Positions 26,829 to 35,394 of a stretch of 64,000 nucleotides of DNA are shown here, piece by piece. The position numbers were made by a program, and so were the translations under genes. Source of the DNA: a virus. The stretch spans positions 1 to 64,000 of the IMG/VR virus record IMGVR_UViG_3300020583_000139; one strand, given 5' to 3'. The notes below the pieces were generated by a model. It did no database searches. It saw only the letters and a program-made list of their open reading frames with translations, and had not been told where the DNA came from. Numbering within the stretch: position 1 is the first letter of the stretch; the number at the start of each line of letters is the position of its first letter.

Positions 26829-28604
26829 CTAAAAACACTTCCACGAAACGCCGTTAGAAAATGCAAGCGCTTTGTTGGAAGAACTTCCGACGCAAGTCTG
26901 ACCTTCTGCCGAAATGGTCGTGGAATCCGTGACATACATCATCAAACCGGGATTGGAAGCCGCCGAGGGTAGCGCCGAAACGATCACGCCTCCTGCTCTA
27001 ACGCCATCATTGAAAGAAGCTACTCCGCTTCCTGTGTCAGCCTCAATAGAGAACTTTGTGCCACTGCCCGGCGTGGTCTGAGGACGAATTTTTATAGGAG
27101 CGTAGTCGGTGGTGGAGAGTCCCAATTGGTCCGCGATGTCTATGCCGTATTCATTAGTTACAGTTTCCGATGGATTGCCTCCGCTACTGTTTGTGGGAGA
27201 GTAAATCCAAATCGGAGAAATTGTTACCGTATGTCCAGACGCACGATTGAGAACAGTCCGCGCCTTGAGACCCGTCAGACGATTTGCAGTCGCCGTGATT
27301 GCTTCTTCGTCAGTTCCGAAGACTGACATCCCATAGGCGACACCAGTAGTTCCCGCTGTCGGGTCAACCGCACCAACAAATTGAGCGGCATTAGAATCAC
27401 TGCCGGATATGGACGATTGCGACTCCACAAATAAAATCGTTCCACCATTCACAGGAGGACCGTAGACAAATTCAAACAGGTTATCCCCTGTCCCCGTAGA
27501 AAACATTAAAAAGTCTAATTCGTTGGTGTCAGTGATTTGGTCGCAAGGAACCGGAGAATTGCAAAGAGCCGTCAGGGGAGCATATTTTAGATTCGTCCCG
27601 CCGAACGCTCCAGCATTGTTGTACTGAAGCGAACTGAGAGGAGTTCCGGCAGTTCCCGACAGACAATTGGTTCCAGAACTCGTGAGACAGGTTAGAAGTC
27701 CTGAAGTGGAATCCATGTACAAGCGGTTGTAGCCTGAAGCCGGATTTCCAGGATTCGATTGAAGCACATTGTCTTCAAAGCCGATTTTGCTCCAGCGGAA
27801 TTTCCCATTATTCCAATTCAGGTTGTTTGCGGTATCTACTCCAAGAATGTCGTATCCGGATGAACTGTCTACCCAGTTCAATTGTCCATTGAGAATGCCC
27901 TCTTGCAACACAATCCCCAGCGGAGCGCCAGCTATGGCAGGACAAGATGTGGTCGTGTAGCACACTTCGACAACTCCGCCACCTCCTCCTACTCCCGTGC
28001 CGACTTGAAGTTGCGCTCCTCCAGTCGCACTGTTGTTTATTATCAATTTATCAAGAGACCCATCCGGACCAATCGCGGAACCCGCGACACAGCCTAATGT
28101 TCCAGAATTGTTGTACTGGAGTGACAAGGGAATAAAAATACAGGGAGTGCTTCCTCCACCACCCGCACCACCGCTGCGAGCTACTTCGATCCACTTGCTG
28201 TTCAGCAAAACCAAGGTGATCGAGAGAGAAGAAGAACAGGACCATGGCGAAGAACCCACGGAGATATTCGCTGAACCAGTGATGAGCGTAAGGCCATCTC
28301 CGCAGAAAATTCTCACAGTTTGACCTGGAAGGCCACCGACTAGATTGGTGATCGTCGTAGAAACCGTGTTCTGTGTAATCCAGTTTGCTTGTTGTGAGAT
28401 CAGCGGCGTCGCGCCAACGGGAAGAGTTTGCGTACCTGCGATAATCCCATCGAGCGCATTCATGTCGTAGTTGATAGGGACCTGCCAGTTCGTTTGGTTG
28501 AACGCAGGAATCTGGAGTTGCAAGTTTGGAGTGTTCGTAGCTTGGGAAGACGCGCGAACCGCAAAAAGACAAAACAATGGAAGTGCGGCCAAGACTCGTA
28601 ACAT
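26829..28604 (-). CDS. Tail-fibre-like protein, possibly 5'-truncated by an endonuclease insertion
   Basis: 591 aa from the ATG at 28604. It starts with a signal peptide (MLRVLAALPLFCLFAVRASSQ) and then the same N-terminal module as the giant fibre ([32 protein letters not shown]). The mature part is beta-rich and ends in a module LPSAASNPGLMMYVTDS, similar to many phage fibre ends. No ribosome binding site precedes 28604. The reading frame stays open upstream through the antisense strand of the HNH-AP2 gene to a second signal-peptide start at 29246. The original start may therefore have been displaced by the insertion. Confidence 0.65.
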   Translation of the reverse strand: MLRVLAALPLFCLFAVRASSQATNTPNLQLQIPAFNQTNWQVPINYDMNALDGIIAGTQTLPVGATPLISQQANWITQNTVSTTITNLVGGLPGQTVRIFCGDGLTLITGSANISVGSSPWSCSSSLSITLVLLNSKWIEVARSGGAGGGGSTPCIFIPLSLQYNNSGTLGCVAGSAIGPDGSLDKLIINNSATGGAQLQVGTGVGGGGGVVEVCYTTTSCPAIAGAPLGIVLQEGILNGQLNWVDSSSGYDILGVDTANNLNWNNGKFRWSKIGFEDNVLQSNPGNPASGYNRLYMDSTSGLLTCLTSSGTNCLSGTAGTPLSSLQYNNAGAFGGTNLKYAPLTALCNSPVPCDQITDTNELDFLMFSTGTGDNLFEFVYGPPVNGGTILFVESQSSISGSDSNAAQFVGAVDPTAGTTGVAYGMSVFGTDEEAITATANRLTGLKARTVLNRASGHTVTISPIWIYSPTNSSGGNPSETVTNEYGIDIADQLGLSTTDYAPIKIRPQTTPGSGTKFSIEADTGSGVASFNDGVRAGGVIVSALPSAASNPGLMMYVTDSTTISAEGQTCVGSSSNKALAFSNGVSWKCF

Positions 28605-28646
28605 GCTAAAATGGCTGGGTCGCACAAATCCTTTCGTGGAGGATTC

Positions 28647-29162
28647 ATGCCGAAAAGCCGAGTTAAGCGGCATTCCGTTACCCAGCCATCTGACCAATCT
28701 TATCGTCTGATTCCACTTACACAAGGGCAAAATACTCTTGTCGATGCTTCCGATTATGACTGGTTGATGCAATGGAACTGGTGCATCTACAAAACAAGAA
28801 GAGGAAAATTGTATGCCAATCGGTGGAAGGGTACAACACGCATTTGGATGCACAGAGAAATTCTTGGTTGCTCTATAGACAAAGAGACCGACCATCAAAA
28901 CGGAAATAGTTTGGACAACCGCAGATTCAATTTGAGAGAAGCATCGCGACCACAGAATGCAAAGAATCGAAAACCAAATAAAGGCCATAAACTCAAGGGG
29001 GTTCGTTGGCATGAAGAGGGTAATGGATGGCAGGCGAGAATTCATTGTAACGGAAAATCTAAACATCTTGGACTTTTCAAAACAGAAAAAGAAGCAGCCG
29101 AGGCTTATGATGAAGCCGCAAAAAGATTGCATGGAGAATTCGCTCGTCTCAATTTTCAATAG
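28647..29162 (+). CDS. HNH-AP2 homing-type endonuclease
   Basis: 171 aa from the ATG at 28647, with GGAGGA (28638-28643) upstream. The first part (LIPLTQGQNTLVDASDYDWL...RIWMHREIL) is the usual lead-in of phage HNH-AP2 proteins. DHQNGNSLDNRRFNLREAS is the HNH core with NLR. KLKGVRWHEEGNGWQARI...HLGLFKTEKEAAEAYDEAAKRLHG is an AP2 DNA-binding domain. It lies on the plus strand inside a minus-strand fibre operon, a typical free-standing mobile endonuclease insertion. It interrupts a fibre gene 5' end. Confidence 0.92.
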   Translation: MPKSRVKRHSVTQPSDQSYRLIPLTQGQNTLVDASDYDWLMQWNWCIYKTRRGKLYANRWKGTTRIWMHREILGCSIDKETDHQNGNSLDNRRFNLREASRPQNAKNRKPNKGHKLKGVRWHEEGNGWQARIHCNGKSKHLGLFKTEKEAAEAYDEAAKRLHGEFARLNFQ

Positions 29163-29246
29163 ATTCGGCGTGACCGTAGACTGCGCAAAAACCATAACTG
29201 CACTCATGGCCGCGAGGATCAACAACAAGAGATGGCGTTTATTCAT
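29160..29246 (-). pseudogene. 5' remnant of a fibre gene cut off by the HNH-AP2 insertion
   Basis: The start ATG at 29246 overlaps the stop of the upstream gene (ATGA). It opens a signal peptide (MNKRHLLLLILAAMSAVMVF) and TVTPNL, the beginning of the same N-terminal module that resumes as TNTPNLQLQIP in the gene at 26829-28604. Between the two lies the antisense of the HNH-AP2 gene. The frame remains open across the join, so a fused 805-aa product is formally possible, but the inserted part looks like meaningless antisense sequence. Confidence 0.6.
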
Positions 29247-29749
29247 GGATGAATCCCAATGCAATCCACTTCCGCATAAGTTGAGGCCATAGAACCATTA
29301 GAGGTTCCGTTATAGATGGTAACCGTTACGTTACTCGAACTTTTGCTCACCGCTCCAATATAAGGAAAGTTTGTAGCCGTGATCCCTGAACATGAGACGC
29401 CATATCCGGAATCCACGAATCCAGTCCCAGGCCAATTCAAAGTAGTTGTGCAACTCGCATAGGATGCTCCTGATGTCGTACATACTGAGGTTGTAATCGC
29501 TGTTAGGACTTGAGAATATCCGCATCCGCTCGTCGTTGTATTCTTGTTCGCGTCCGTACAAAAGGGGATGCCAGGCGAACTTGAAGTCGTTCCAGCCTGC
29601 TGCACAATGCCACTGTTACCCTGCGTGCCCGTGAGTACAGTTCCACCTCCGATCTGAAGCGAAGGAACGCGGGTCTTGGAAGCAGCCCAAGCACTCGCAC
29701 AAATCAGAAGCAGTCCAATGAATGCGCTAACAATTCCTTTTCTCATCAC
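29243..29749 (-). CDS. Signal-peptide protein of the fibre block
   Basis: A 168-aa protein. The signal peptide is MRKGIVSAFIGLLLICASAWA. The mature part begins KTRVPSLQIGGGTVLTG and is Thr/Ser/Gly-rich with five cysteines (CTDAN, GCGYS, VCTTS, SCTTT, SCSG), which suggests disulfide bonds formed after export. It lies between the DUF2612/fibre N-part and the interrupted fibre gene. It could be a small fibre or a chaperone-like adhesion partner. Confidence 0.6.
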   Translation of the reverse strand: MMRKGIVSAFIGLLLICASAWAASKTRVPSLQIGGGTVLTGTQGNSGIVQQAGTTSSSPGIPFCTDANKNTTTSGCGYSQVLTAITTSVCTTSGASYASCTTTLNWPGTGFVDSGYGVSCSGITATNFPYIGAVSKSSSNVTVTIYNGTSNGSMASTYAEVDCIGIHP

Positions 29750-29755
29750 GTTCTC

Positions 29756-30313
29756 CTAACTCACAACCATTGCAGAACAAGGTCTGATAATTCCAGCCTC
29801 GTCTCTGATGAACGACTGAATGCTTGTCGCGTTCGGCGCCGGATCAATAGGATCGCCAATCCACGCCATTGTCCGTCCACCGGTCGCGTCCTGGTGGATG
29901 ATGAAATTCACGATCTGTCCGTTGGACATATTCACCAAACTAGAACTCGTCACGTTCCCTGTAAGAGTAATCGCAAAAGTGTTTCCCTGACTGGCGTCAA
30001 AGACCGGCGTTGCGCTGAAAGGCACGGCAATAAGGGAAAAAACCGCTTTGCGGGCTATGGCGATAAGCGCATTCGTGAGATTTGCTAACAAGGTCGCAAG
30101 GACTGCATCATTCGCGTTGAAACCTTGAGCAACGATAAATTCAGCCAGCGCCACAACCATTGTAGTCGCCTGATAAAAGAGTTTGTTCGCCGTCGCGCTC
30201 GGGAAGATTCCATCAAGGGGTGCTCCGCCTACTCGCAGCGCATCGCCTGCGTAGGCGGCATCAGTTTCCTGGTTTGCGAGTGTCGAGTTCCACTGGAGAA
30301 AATTTGTGCTCAA
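29756..30313 (-). CDS. Tail fibre / baseplate-proximal structural protein
   Basis: A 185-aa protein with a TTG start after AGGAGAG. The start NFLQWNSTLANQETDAAYAGDALRVGGAP..IFPSATANKLFYQATT is a module found at the beginning of phage tail-fibre proteins next to DUF2612 baseplate genes. The second half (VFDASQGNTFAITLTGNVTSSSLVNMSNGQIVNFIIHQDATGG...AWIGDP) resembles the triple-stranded beta end of short fibres. Unlike the following fibre genes it has no signal peptide, so it is probably the true virion adaptor. Confidence 0.7.
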   Translation of the reverse strand: MSTNFLQWNSTLANQETDAAYAGDALRVGGAPLDGIFPSATANKLFYQATTMVVALAEFIVAQGFNANDAVLATLLANLTNALIAIARKAVFSLIAVPFSATPVFDASQGNTFAITLTGNVTSSSLVNMSNGQIVNFIIHQDATGGRTMAWIGDPIDPAPNATSIQSFIRDEAGIIRPCSAMVVS

Positions 30314-30322
30314 TGTGCTCTC

Positions 30323-30949
30323 CTACGTAAACTTCCCAATATCGAATCCCGCGATAAAGCTGTTGTTCAGATCGAAGCCAAAGGCCGGCAAGTTGAAAAC
30401 GTAGTTGTACAGAACGGCTTGCGGCCGCGGCACAATGAGTCCATTTATAATCATCTGCTCAAGAATCGATGTAAAAGAACCCGTTAGAAAGATAGTCGCA
30501 CTCATGTTTTGGTGATCCGCGATGATGATTTGCCCGCCAGGAAAAAGCGTTTCCCATATCGTTTGCAAACCATCGATCGTTCCGTCCCACTGATTCTGTG
30601 CTGCTTTTGCCTTGAGGTAAATACGATATGTGAGGTCATCCAAAATTGGATTGAGTCCACCAGTCGGCTGAAATGGAAGAACGCGAGAGGCTCCTACAAT
30701 GGTCCCGATGGCATCTAGCTGAGGTCCGAGTGCGGAATCTACATCAAATGCGACTTCCATGGAAACGAGACACTGAGACGCATCATCAAATTTCCTTAGT
30801 AACAAGGAAAGGAACGCATTTAATTTTGGAGAATTTCGGTATTGTGAAGTAAGGAGGCCCAAATAATATCCCAAGGGAAGATTTTCAATGGGACTTGCCC
30901 CATACTTACCTGATCCATACTGACTGAGAGGATTGCCAAAGGAACTCAC
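30323..30949 (-). CDS. Baseplate protein, DUF2612 (tail protein I-like)
   Basis: A 208-aa protein with a GTG start and GGAGGG upstream. LLTSQYRNSPKLNAFLSLLLRKFDDA, LDAIGTIVGASRVLPF, LDDLTYRIYLKAKAAQNQWDGTIDGL and ILEQMIINGLIVPRPQAVLYNY match the DUF2612 family that follows gpJ in contractile-tail operons and forms the outer end of the wedge. Its start overlaps the stop of the GIY-YIG gene (GTGA), so its ribosome binding site lies inside that gene. Confidence 0.85.
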   Translation of the reverse strand: MSSFGNPLSQYGSGKYGASPIENLPLGYYLGLLTSQYRNSPKLNAFLSLLLRKFDDASQCLVSMEVAFDVDSALGPQLDAIGTIVGASRVLPFQPTGGLNPILDDLTYRIYLKAKAAQNQWDGTIDGLQTIWETLFPGGQIIIADHQNMSATIFLTGSFTSILEQMIINGLIVPRPQAVLYNYVFNLPAFGFDLNNSFIAGFDIGKFT

Positions 30950-31695
30950 TTTGTCCCTCCTGCAATCTCCGCACGCTTCAGACTATTTCTCAGTCGGAGA
31001 GATTGAGACATTTTGGCAATGGTTTCTGGGGGTCTCTTTTTACCCTTCCAGTAACTAGGCTTACCCATGTGCGCTAACGAAAGTTTGCGTTTGGTTTCCT
31101 CAGAAGCTTTTATTCCACGCCTTGATGGTCTTTCTCCACGATGCGAAAGAGACAAATTCTTTCGATGCTCAGCAGAGAATGGCTTGCCCCGTTTAGAAGC
31201 CGACATTTTTTGAATTGATTCTTTGGTGTGCCTTCTTCCTAGCCAAATCTGAGCATGTTTACGTGCTGTCTCTTCTGATTGCTTTCTACCTGTCAGTGAT
31301 TGGGAAATTTTACGACGTGTTTCCAATGAAGGCGACTTTCCTTTGGTGGGGCTTGGTCTACCTTTCCTGGTCAAAGACATCCGTGCCCTTGCTTCCTCGG
31401 AATGCTTCATCCCGAGAACCCCTTCCCCTCCATCCGTAAGATTGTAGCCATTGGGAACTTTACAATTGAGATAGGCGATCCAGTACTTTTCTTTCTGATT
31501 TAGAACTGACTCATCCTCAGCCGTATCTATGACCGAAAAATCGAATGATGTAATACCGTATTTTTTGATAGCCTTGTGAAAATAGGATAGACGTGAGGCT
31601 CTTAAATGGCCTGCAATTCTTTCCTGTAGGGTGTGCGCGGTCTTCCCCACGTAAATCTTGCCATTTATCCTGTTCGTCGCTTTGTAGACGATCAT
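30946..31695 (-). CDS. GIY-YIG homing endonuclease with NUMOD3-type repeats
   Basis: A 249-aa protein. The catalytic domain is at residues 1-90 (MIVYKATNRINGKIYVGKTAHTLQERI...HFHKAI pattern, GITSFDFSVI). Then several short DNA-binding NUMOD3-like repeats follow (GVLGMKHSEEARARMS, GRKQSEETARKH, RRHTKESIQKMS, GKPFSAEHRKNLS, GIKASEETKRKLS). It starts right after the gpJ stop and ends overlapping the DUF2612 start, so it entered between two baseplate genes without harming either. Such free-standing enzymes promote spread of their own gene to related phages. Confidence 0.93.
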   Translation of the reverse strand: MIVYKATNRINGKIYVGKTAHTLQERIAGHLRASRLSYFHKAIKKYGITSFDFSVIDTAEDESVLNQKEKYWIAYLNCKVPNGYNLTDGGEGVLGMKHSEEARARMSLTRKGRPSPTKGKSPSLETRRKISQSLTGRKQSEETARKHAQIWLGRRHTKESIQKMSASKRGKPFSAEHRKNLSLSHRGERPSRRGIKASEETKRKLSLAHMGKPSYWKGKKRPPETIAKMSQSLRLRNSLKRAEIAGGTK

Positions 31696-32901
31696 TTAGA
31701 CGCTCGTGACAACTACATTAGCACTGACTCCGCTTGCAACTTGGTAAAAGTTCAAGGGTATATCTACGGTTCCCGCAGGACTCGGGACAATATCCGAAAA
31801 AACGGAACGAATCGAAAATGCTGGCATGTCGGGGTTCGAACGCGCATTAAGAGCCGCACCATAAAGCTCAGAGTAAACAACCGACTGCCCAATTTCCAAA
31901 GAATTCAAATATTGAGTTATGTCCGCTTGGATCTGTGCCAGCGTTGCGCTCGTGAATCCAAAGAGACCGTGTACAGTCATCGTGACGTAGATGGGTACAT
32001 AACTTGGCGTCAAGAAACCGATTGCCGTGGGATAGCCCGTGATGGGGTCGAGGACCACGACTGTAACGCTTTGGGCTGTCGTGACTCCGTTGACTTGGCT
32101 GTTCGTGAGGCAGCCGATGCCACGGTTGTTGTAGATAGCCTGAGCAATCGCAGCCTGCGTTCCACCCTCGACTACGCAAGTGATCGAATGACCTGGATTC
32201 CCAAAGGCATCCACGGCACCAGTAAAATTCTCCAAGACATTCAGGCGCGTGACTCCCGCGAGAGCTGCGATGTCGGCGCGCGTACCTGCGAGCATCGTTT
32301 TCGATGGCACGGCTACCGAAATGGATTGACGAGCGCGGAACTGCGAATCGGTTTCGATGGGATTTCCCGGAGTCGCAGCCGCAGCGTTGTTCACACTCGT
32401 CCAGCCGGCCGTAGGCGTCGCAATGATCGAAATGGTCCCTATCCCTGCACTCACATTCCCCGGCGTCGTGCAAGTCCCCGTTACGTTGATTGTTCCGCCA
32501 CCTGGGATTACTACAGACGGGGGAAGGAGCCAGGTAAAGCCATTCGCATCCTGTGCGGCGCCATTGATTATCGTGGCTCCAGGAGTTCCGACTATCGTAA
32601 GATTTGCAGTCGAAAAGGTATAAGGAAGACGCGCGATGCCGTTGAGTTTGTACAGCCTGTCTTGTCCAGCGCCAACGGCCGTCAGAGCCCCGAATTGGTT
32701 GTAGACATATTGAAGCGCTTGCATCACATCCGAGGTCTTGAGCGAAACAATCGAGATCAACTGATAGATGGCGCTGTCGGTTCCGACGTAATTATTTGCT
32801 CCAAAAATTGCCAAGTATCCGGCGAGATTATCCGCGAGGATATCCGTATAGACGGGTATTGATAATCCCGCTGGGCCAACCGTTGGTCGATTGTAAGCCA
32901 T
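31696..32901 (-). CDS. Baseplate J-like wedge protein
   Basis: A 401-aa protein of the gpJ/gp47 family, a main part of the contractile baseplate wedge. The N-terminal region (LAGYLAIFGANNYVGTDSAIYQLISIVSL), the beta middle (TAGWTSVNNAAAATPGNPIETDSQFRARQSISVAVPSKTMLAGTRADIAAL.GVTRLNVLENFTG) and the C-terminal GQSVVYSELYGAALN...FSIRSV are characteristic. Its neighbours are the gp25-like protein upstream and, after the GIY-YIG insertion, DUF2612. Confidence 0.92.
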   Translation of the reverse strand: MAYNRPTVGPAGLSIPVYTDILADNLAGYLAIFGANNYVGTDSAIYQLISIVSLKTSDVMQALQYVYNQFGALTAVGAGQDRLYKLNGIARLPYTFSTANLTIVGTPGATIINGAAQDANGFTWLLPPSVVIPGGGTINVTGTCTTPGNVSAGIGTISIIATPTAGWTSVNNAAAATPGNPIETDSQFRARQSISVAVPSKTMLAGTRADIAALAGVTRLNVLENFTGAVDAFGNPGHSITCVVEGGTQAAIAQAIYNNRGIGCLTNSQVNGVTTAQSVTVVVLDPITGYPTAIGFLTPSYVPIYVTMTVHGLFGFTSATLAQIQADITQYLNSLEIGQSVVYSELYGAALNARSNPDMPAFSIRSVFSDIVPSPAGTVDIPLNFYQVASGVSANVVVTSV

Positions 32902-33291
32902 CTATCCTTGGCTCCCTGCAAAGGCCGCTGGCGCAAACTGAACCGACACAGCGCCGAAAGAAGTATCGGCTGTGGCGCTAAAACTGAATTTCCGCGAAGC
33001 CGAAGCGAAAGTTGCGTTTATGTTTTGCACGGTCGAGACAAACGGAGTTCCACTAATACGCGCGGCGAGCGCTGCGGACATGACTTGCTGCCCATTGGGA
33101 GTAGCGCGCGCTCCGATGATTTCCTGAAACATTGGTGTCCCGAGATTCAAGTCTTCCCACCACTCTCCTTCGAAAAGTAGAACGCGGGTCTTGATAGCCT
33201 GCTCGACTGCCTGCAAATCTTGAAGTGCGGCCCGAGGATCAAAGATCGGGTCGTAAGACGCGTCGAGTTGAAGATACGTGATGCTGCTCAT
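32902..33291 (-). CDS. Baseplate wedge protein, gp25/gpW-like
   Basis: A 129-aa protein. The pattern ALQDLQAVEQAIKTRVLLFEGEWWEDLNLGTPMFQEIIG...VMSAALAARISGTPFVSTV is that of small lysozyme-like-fold gp25/gpW wedge proteins (also DUF2634-type), which fix the sheath to the baseplate. It lies between spike and gpJ, as usual. It overlaps the spike gene by 4 bases. Confidence 0.85.
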   Translation of the reverse strand: MSSITYLQLDASYDPIFDPRAALQDLQAVEQAIKTRVLLFEGEWWEDLNLGTPMFQEIIGARATPNGQQVMSAALAARISGTPFVSTVQNINATFASASRKFSFSATADTSFGAVSVQFAPAAFAGSQG

Positions 33292-33995
33292 GCGACTGGT
33301 CCCGAAGTGCCGCCGCCTGTTTGCACTCCCGTGTGTTCGTGCGTCAAGAAAACCTTTCCGTCAAGTTTGGTGTTGGCTCCAGAAGACGCCGCGACGATTT
33401 GCGCCCCTGAGATGTTCACGTTCCCCGAGGCGGAAATGTCTACGTCCCCCGACGATTGAATTAAAACTTTGGGCGCAGTCAGGGTGATACCGGCGAGTGC
33501 CACATCTATGACTACGGTGTCGTCATCGCTGCGGAGTTGCGCGGAATTCGCTGAATAATGCGCTAGGACTCGTGGCTGGCTCCACATTCCAGGATAAAAC
33601 CCGCAATCTGTAATGTCGTGACGGCGCCGCTCAAGTTGATTCTGCGTTCCACCACGAACCCACCAAAGATCAATACACATGTCGCAGAATACGAGCATGC
33701 CTTCATCGCCGGCCGTCAGGGGCATCGTGAGGCAAAATCCTCCCGCGCGCGGCAGCACTACGGGAACTTTATAGATTGGCTGGATAGCAACATTCTGAGG
33801 TCCGGAATCGGTTCTCACTACCTCGCGTAATGCGATTTGTACGGTCACCGTTTGTTCGACCGGATCAAACGATTGCACGATAGCAGGAATCGCTACCCGC
33901 AAATCAGCAAGTGCCTGCTTGAGAATCTCCTGCCACTGGGAACTCTCAGCATAGTTGAGTTGCGATGGCGTAAGTTGCGGGACACTCGTGCTCAT
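33288..33995 (-). CDS. Baseplate central spike, gp138/gpV-like
   Basis: A 235-aa protein. Residues about 30-135 (VAIPAIVQSFDPVEQTVTVQIAL...LTAGDEGMLVFCDMCIDLWW) are the OB-fold gp138 N-terminal domain. The rest is a repeated beta section (VLIQSSGDVDISASGNVNISGAQIV) ending in THEHTGVQTGGGTSGPV. The HEH motif matches the iron-binding tip of membrane-puncturing spikes. It pierces the outer membrane on contraction. Confidence 0.88.
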   Translation of the reverse strand: MSTSVPQLTPSQLNYAESSQWQEILKQALADLRVAIPAIVQSFDPVEQTVTVQIALREVVRTDSGPQNVAIQPIYKVPVVLPRAGGFCLTMPLTAGDEGMLVFCDMCIDLWWVRGGTQNQLERRRHDITDCGFYPGMWSQPRVLAHYSANSAQLRSDDDTVVIDVALAGITLTAPKVLIQSSGDVDISASGNVNISGAQIVAASSGANTKLDGKVFLTHEHTGVQTGGGTSGPVA

Positions 33996-35032
33996 GGAGC
34001 CGCTCCTGCTGCCGCTGCAACAAAGGTTCCGCTCAAAAGCCCTTGCGCGTACCCGCGCGTGTAACCGGTAACTTCCGTGTAAAAATCATTCTCTCGCGTA
34101 TCCCCGTAATGATGGACCTGGGCTGCAACGAATAGGCCGCTCTGGTCGAGAGGCGTCAAAATCTGCCCGTACTGCAATTTGAGTTGGGAAATAACGGTCT
34201 GGTCGAGTTTCACAAGCAAAGGTGGCAATTGGACTTTCAACCGCGGATCGAGCAGGACCGTGAAGATAGCGCCGAATGGGCTTTGTCGGGGCACGCCGAT
34301 GATGCTTCGCGTGATCTCCGGGTCGGGGTTCGCTTCGCTCTGATTCGGTGGAAAGGGAGGAGCGAATACAAGGTCCGGGTCTACTTTGACGGCCGGATTA
34401 AATAGTTCAGTTAGATAATGCTGATTTCCTCCTATCCAATGATTCAGGAAATTGTCATCGGACATCTGCGCGATGTACTTGCTCACTTTTCCAAAAATCG
34501 TTTTACCTCGCGGATATTGTTTGGCAGCCAGGAGTTGATTGGCCTTGTCGCTGACTTGCTCTCCTGCGTTCCCATTCATCTGTTCGATCATCTTCGAAAC
34601 TACATTCAACTGCGAGGACATCGGCCCCATCGCGAGATTCACAAATTGCTGCTCGAGCAGCCAAGGTCCGGCCATGCAATTGAAACTCATCGTCAAGTCA
34701 ACTACTGCTTTCCGGTCAAAGATGACTTGGAGTATTGGCCCATCCCAGATAATCGAGGATTTGCTCGGGCCGTCCTGATAACCGGCTTCCAGTGTGAGCC
34801 ATACGGCATTGAACAAGAGATTTTGCATCGCCGGGTCATTCAGGTTGTAGACCGTCACAAAGGCATACCAAAAAGGCGATGGCAGCGTACTTTCGAGAAC
34901 ATCGAAGGTGACGCGGAGCGCTTCGGGGTCCCAAGAACTCTGAGACAACACCTGTACGGCACCGGACGCGAGTTTTACGGAAAGTTTCCATGCGCGTCCC
35001 CATAGAGGAATCGAAGAAGGGGCTAGAGTCAT
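33992..35032 (-). CDS. Baseplate hub protein
   Basis: A 346-aa protein. The start IPLWGRAWKLSVKLASGAVQVLSQSSWDPEALRVTFDVLES with FWYAFVTVYNLND is typical of hub proteins of small contractile baseplates (gp44/gpD-like role). The C-terminal ALQ..VHHYGDTRENDFYTEVTGYTRGYAQGLL region fits as well. The order plug, hub, spike, gp25, gpJ is that of Pam3-like simple baseplates. It overlaps both neighbours by 4 bases. Confidence 0.8.
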   Translation of the reverse strand: MTLAPSSIPLWGRAWKLSVKLASGAVQVLSQSSWDPEALRVTFDVLESTLPSPFWYAFVTVYNLNDPAMQNLLFNAVWLTLEAGYQDGPSKSSIIWDGPILQVIFDRKAVVDLTMSFNCMAGPWLLEQQFVNLAMGPMSSQLNVVSKMIEQMNGNAGEQVSDKANQLLAAKQYPRGKTIFGKVSKYIAQMSDDNFLNHWIGGNQHYLTELFNPAVKVDPDLVFAPPFPPNQSEANPDPEITRSIIGVPRQSPFGAIFTVLLDPRLKVQLPPLLVKLDQTVISQLKLQYGQILTPLDQSGLFVAAQVHHYGDTRENDFYTEVTGYTRGYAQGLLSGTFVAAAAGAAP

Positions 35033-35394
35033 AACGCCGCCTCATCGACAAGTTCATCAGCCGTGTCGTCCCAGAGGAGTGCAAAAGCTGTGCCGAGGTC
35101 TGTCTTACCTGGGTAGTCGGATGAAGAATTTCCCAAGTTCAGGATGAATGCCGAGCCTATGTGCAAATAATTGTATTGCGATAGAAGGTTCGCCGCAGGA
35201 TACCATCCTGTGATGAGTGGCAATGAATCGAGAATCAGGACGCCGGCCGAATTCGAAATACTCATCACCCAATAGCCAGCCATCTCTGACCATCGAATGT
35301 TCAAATTTAAGGTAAGTGGAGCACCATCAACCTGTAAGGTCACGGCGAAATTCTGATTGGGACTGGCTGTTAGTGGCACGATCTGCGCTGACAT
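35029..35394 (-). CDS. Baseplate plug protein, DUF6983-like
   Basis: A 121-aa protein with NQNFAVTLQVDGAPLTLNLNIRWSEMAGYWVMSISNSAGVLILDSLPLITG, the beta pattern of the small plug protein found between Dit-like and hub genes in cyanomyophage Pam3 and relatives. Its place here is the same. It probably closes the tail tube near the hub. Confidence 0.8.
   Translation of the reverse strand: MSAQIVPLTASPNQNFAVTLQVDGAPLTLNLNIRWSEMAGYWVMSISNSAGVLILDSLPLITGWYPAANLLSQYNYLHIGSAFILNLGNSSSDYPGKTDLGTAFALLWDDTADELVDEAAL

Noticed and set aside
12490-29749. Diversity-generating retroelement acting on the fibre genes
   Set aside because: No reverse transcriptase and no template/variable repeat pair with adenine-specific differences is visible in the window.
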